Shown here piece by piece: positions 30,281 through 32,006 of a stretch of DNA of 32,006 bases. Position 1 is the stretch's first letter; every line of letters starts with the position of its first letter. The notes beneath the pieces are model-generated. The model was not told where the DNA came from, searched no databases, and saw nothing but the letters and a program-made list of their open reading frames with translations. Origin of the DNA: Haplomitrium mnioides. Its lineage: Eukaryota > Marchantiophyta > Haplomitriopsida > Calobryales. The position numbers were made by a program, and so were the translations under genes. The stretch lies in contig JBNGIS010020736.1 of assembly GCA_049999725.1 (NCBI GenBank), positions 70,779 through 102,784 of the forward strand, in the 5' to 3' direction.

Positions 30281-31120
30281 GAATGAAGACTTCATTGAGC
30301 TTCTGGCAGAGAGAATGATCACAAACAAATATGCGCATAAGTTTTTCATTGTTGTTGTTGACCCCAAGTGTGGGATGAAGGATAAGCCGAAGTTTGATAT
30401 TAGAAACCCTGACAAGTATCGATACAAGATTGCTGGAGGCAACCATAGTGTTGCCGCAAGGCAATTTTTGATAACCAAATACAAAGAAAAAAAATCCAAT
30501 GCTTTTGCTCTGCAATTGCTATGTCTACGTGGGTCTTACACTTACAGAGGCCCGTATTTTTGCAATTGATGACAACTTTGACCAGAGATATAGGTTGGAG
30601 ATGACCTCGATTCAGAAGGTCAATTATTGGCATCAGAGGTTTGTCGAGAGTGGGATGGTGTCATCCCAAAAATTAAAAGGAAATTAGTTTTGAAGACCTT
30701 GAAGATCAAGCCCAAGTCAACATTTGAGAAGATAATCACTTCTCAAGACAATTGGTTCCAGCTAGAGTTCAAAAGTGGTGATTTTTGGGATTTACAAGAG
30801 AGCATTTTTTCTATGTGGGAGAAGAACACAGTGAAGGTCCAAAAGCCGAAGACCAATGGATCACTGAGAGTGGAGGACATGAAGTGGACACCTTGGAGGT
30901 TCTTCAAGGTCTTCCTCATGAAGTAAAAATATCAATTTTGAAGCAAGTGGAAGCTTGAGAGCTTTTGATGGATGAAATATCTCGCAAAGCACATAGATAT
31001 AAAATTTTGGCAGTGATGGTGAAATCATTCTGCTCCAAAGTTTACTGCAGAAGCTGGGAAGAAGCAAGAGAGGAGTACCCTCTCCACACTAAGGAGTCTA
31101 AGATGGATGCGTTTACTTGA
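30279..31120 (+). pseudogene. GGNHS-type gene, ParB-like core and C-terminal helices
   Basis: Frame 3 from 30279 reads NEDFIELLAERMITNKYAHK, FIVVVDPKCGMKDKPKFDI, YRYKIAGGNHSVAARQFL. The KIAGGNHSVAA motif (GGNHS at 30435-30449) resembles the box of ParB/sulfiredoxin-type folds, where G-x-H/R-R sits before a helix (inference). Frame 1 continues YVGLTLTEARIFAIDDNFDQ and MTSIQKVNYWHQRF. Frame 3 then gives FWDLQESIFSMWEKNTVKV, and frame 2 gives VLQGLPHEVKISILKQVEA, a TGA at about 30956, ELLMDEISRKAHRYKILAV and SWEEAREEYPLHTKESK, ending TGA 31118-31120. At least three frameshifts and one stop disable it. Expected role is unknown, perhaps nucleic-acid binding. Confidence 0.6.
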
Positions 31121-31227
31121 GTTTTGAGAAGCTTTTGATAAGTTTGATTTTCCACTTAACATTTATTTTTCTAGAGTTGCAGTGAATTTATTGTGGATTG
31201 TGTTTTGTTAAAATGAAATTAAATCAT

Positions 31228-31570
31228 AGTCAAAGCCCATGCTCGCATGGACTTTAAAGTCCACGCGAGCATGGACTTTGCAATTCTTGCGCACTTTGAC
31301 TTCAAAGCCCAAACGCTTAAGCTTGAAGTTCATGCGTACATGAACTTCGAAGTCCATGAGCGCTTGAACTTCAAAGTCCATGCGTGTATGGACTTCAAAG
31401 TCTACGCGCCCCTGGACGTCAAATTCCATGCTTGTTTGAACTTTAAAGTTTCTCGCCTGTACTTTAAATTCTTTGTGTGCTTGGACTTCAAAGTCCATGC
31501 GCACATAGACTTCAAAGTCCCTACGTACGTGGACTTCAAAGTATATGCACGCGTGGACCGTAAAGTCAAT
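31228..31570. repeat. 24-bp palindromic minisatellite 2 (about 14 units)
   Basis: The consensus unit is close to TGGACTTCAAAGTCCATGCG plus CACA. GGACTTCAAAGTCC is almost its own reverse complement and the CATGCGCACATG linkers are near-palindromic, so the unit is similar on both strands. Both strands are open: plus 31247-31618 reads MDFKVHA-type octets and minus 31208-31504 reads MDFEVQA/MDFEVHT octets. It sits between the stop of the GGNHS core and an acceptor at 31671-31672, so it is likely intronic. Confidence 0.9.
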
Positions 31571-31672
31571 CTTAGTTTAACAACCATGGTCTTTGCTCAA
31601 ATTGTCTTCTTCTTTTAAGTGAAAACATTTTTTGTTTTTCCCTCAATGTTTTTCCATTTTTGCTCTATGTAG

Positions 31673-31796
31673 GGGGACAAAACGTTTAAACGACAGCTCG
31701 CCAAGAATTTGACAGCAGTTGCAAAAGGGAGAAAAAGATCTAGGGTCAAAGAAGCCTTAGATGATCAAGACCATCCCTCTACACTTGTTTCATACC
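31673..31796 (+). pseudogene. GGNHS-type gene, probable last visible exon, cut by an LTR
   Basis: A T-rich tract ending TGCTCTATGTAG gives an acceptor at 31671-31672. The open frame that follows reads GDKTFKRQLAKNLTAVAKGR, then KRSRVKEALDDQD, strongly basic in the middle (a nuclear-localisation-like KGRKRSR). It is open up to the TG of a chromovirus-family LTR at 31797. The placement in this gene rests on position and strand only. Confidence 0.5.
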
Positions 31797-31959
31797 TGTA
31801 ATAGTACAAGCATAGGGTTGTGATATTTATATGAAAATAGAAAGGAGTTAAGGAAGTGGTAGTGAGTCACTTTTAGGGTTGAGATTAGATTACTTGCCTT
31901 CAAAGTCACTTTTAGGGCTGAAATTAGAAGTGACTTGTAAGTGAATAAAGAAGGATGAC
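31797..31959 (+). mobile_element. Chromovirus-family LTR, interrupted
   Basis: It begins TGTAATAGTACAAGCATAGG and follows the family LTR through TGAGTCACTTTTAGGG, AAGTCACTTTTAGGG and GTGACTTGTAAGTGAATAA up to GGATGAC, with only two AGTCACTTTT boxes. At 31960 it is broken by another LTR. The rest, if present, lies outside the window. Confidence 0.88.
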
Positions 31960-32006
31960 TGTCAGCCAGTGGAACAGGGGCTAATGCAGTTTACAAGGAA
32001 CCAGAA
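31960..32006 (+). mobile_element. Start of a second long-LTR gypsy element (partial)
   Basis: TGTCAGCCAGTGGAACAGGG and the following bases match the LTR start at 1703 at roughly 38 of 47 positions. It is inserted into the LTR at 31797-31959. Only the first 47 bases are in the window, so whether this is a full element, a solo LTR or a fragment is unknown. Confidence 0.75.

Overview
The window reads as nuclear DNA of a land plant, built mostly from transposable elements, satellite DNA and broken gene copies. The plant call rests on a Ty3/gypsy chromovirus with a methionine-initiator-tRNA type primer site, a small-LTR element with Copia-like ends, and intron-bearing eukaryotic gene remnants. I cannot name the species. 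The DUF7869-type gene is one I associate, from memory, with non-flowering lineages, so a bryophyte, lycophyte, fern or gymnosperm is possible, at low confidence. No intact long gene is present.

Layout. 1-4596: the 3' part of a non-chromodomain Ty3/gypsy element (RNase H tail, integrase, then a very long LTR of about 2.9 kb). 4597-19856: one satellite array with a unit of about 200 bp, split by two later LTR-retrotransposon insertions. The first insertion is a 4977-bp chromovirus (7278-12254, site duplication GAATT). The second is a Copia-like element (16525-17622, site duplication AATTT) that contains a 100-N assembly gap. 19860-26110: a tandem duplication of about 3.2 kb whose two copies each carry the 3' half of a minus-strand DUF7869-like pseudogene. 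The upstream exons survive only beyond copy B, to about 28049. 28062-28400: a truncated LTR of the chromovirus family. 28855-31796: a plus-strand, frameshifted, intron-bearing pseudogene with a ParB-like GGNHS motif, divergently oriented to the DUF7869-like gene. 31797-32006: another chromovirus-family LTR, cut by the start of an LTR of the family that opens the window.

Three observations matter most. First, each 200-bp satellite unit is two related 75-bp (25-codon) subunits plus a spacer, and on the minus strand the subunits read as a degenerate protein repeat. Second, two 24-bp minisatellites in probable introns of the GGNHS gene are nearly palindromic, so both strands encode almost the same 8-residue repeat. 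Third, the DUF7869-like and GGNHS genes form a head-to-head pair that may be the remains of one two-gene mobile element. The order of insertion can be read from site duplications: satellite first, then three LTR elements into it.
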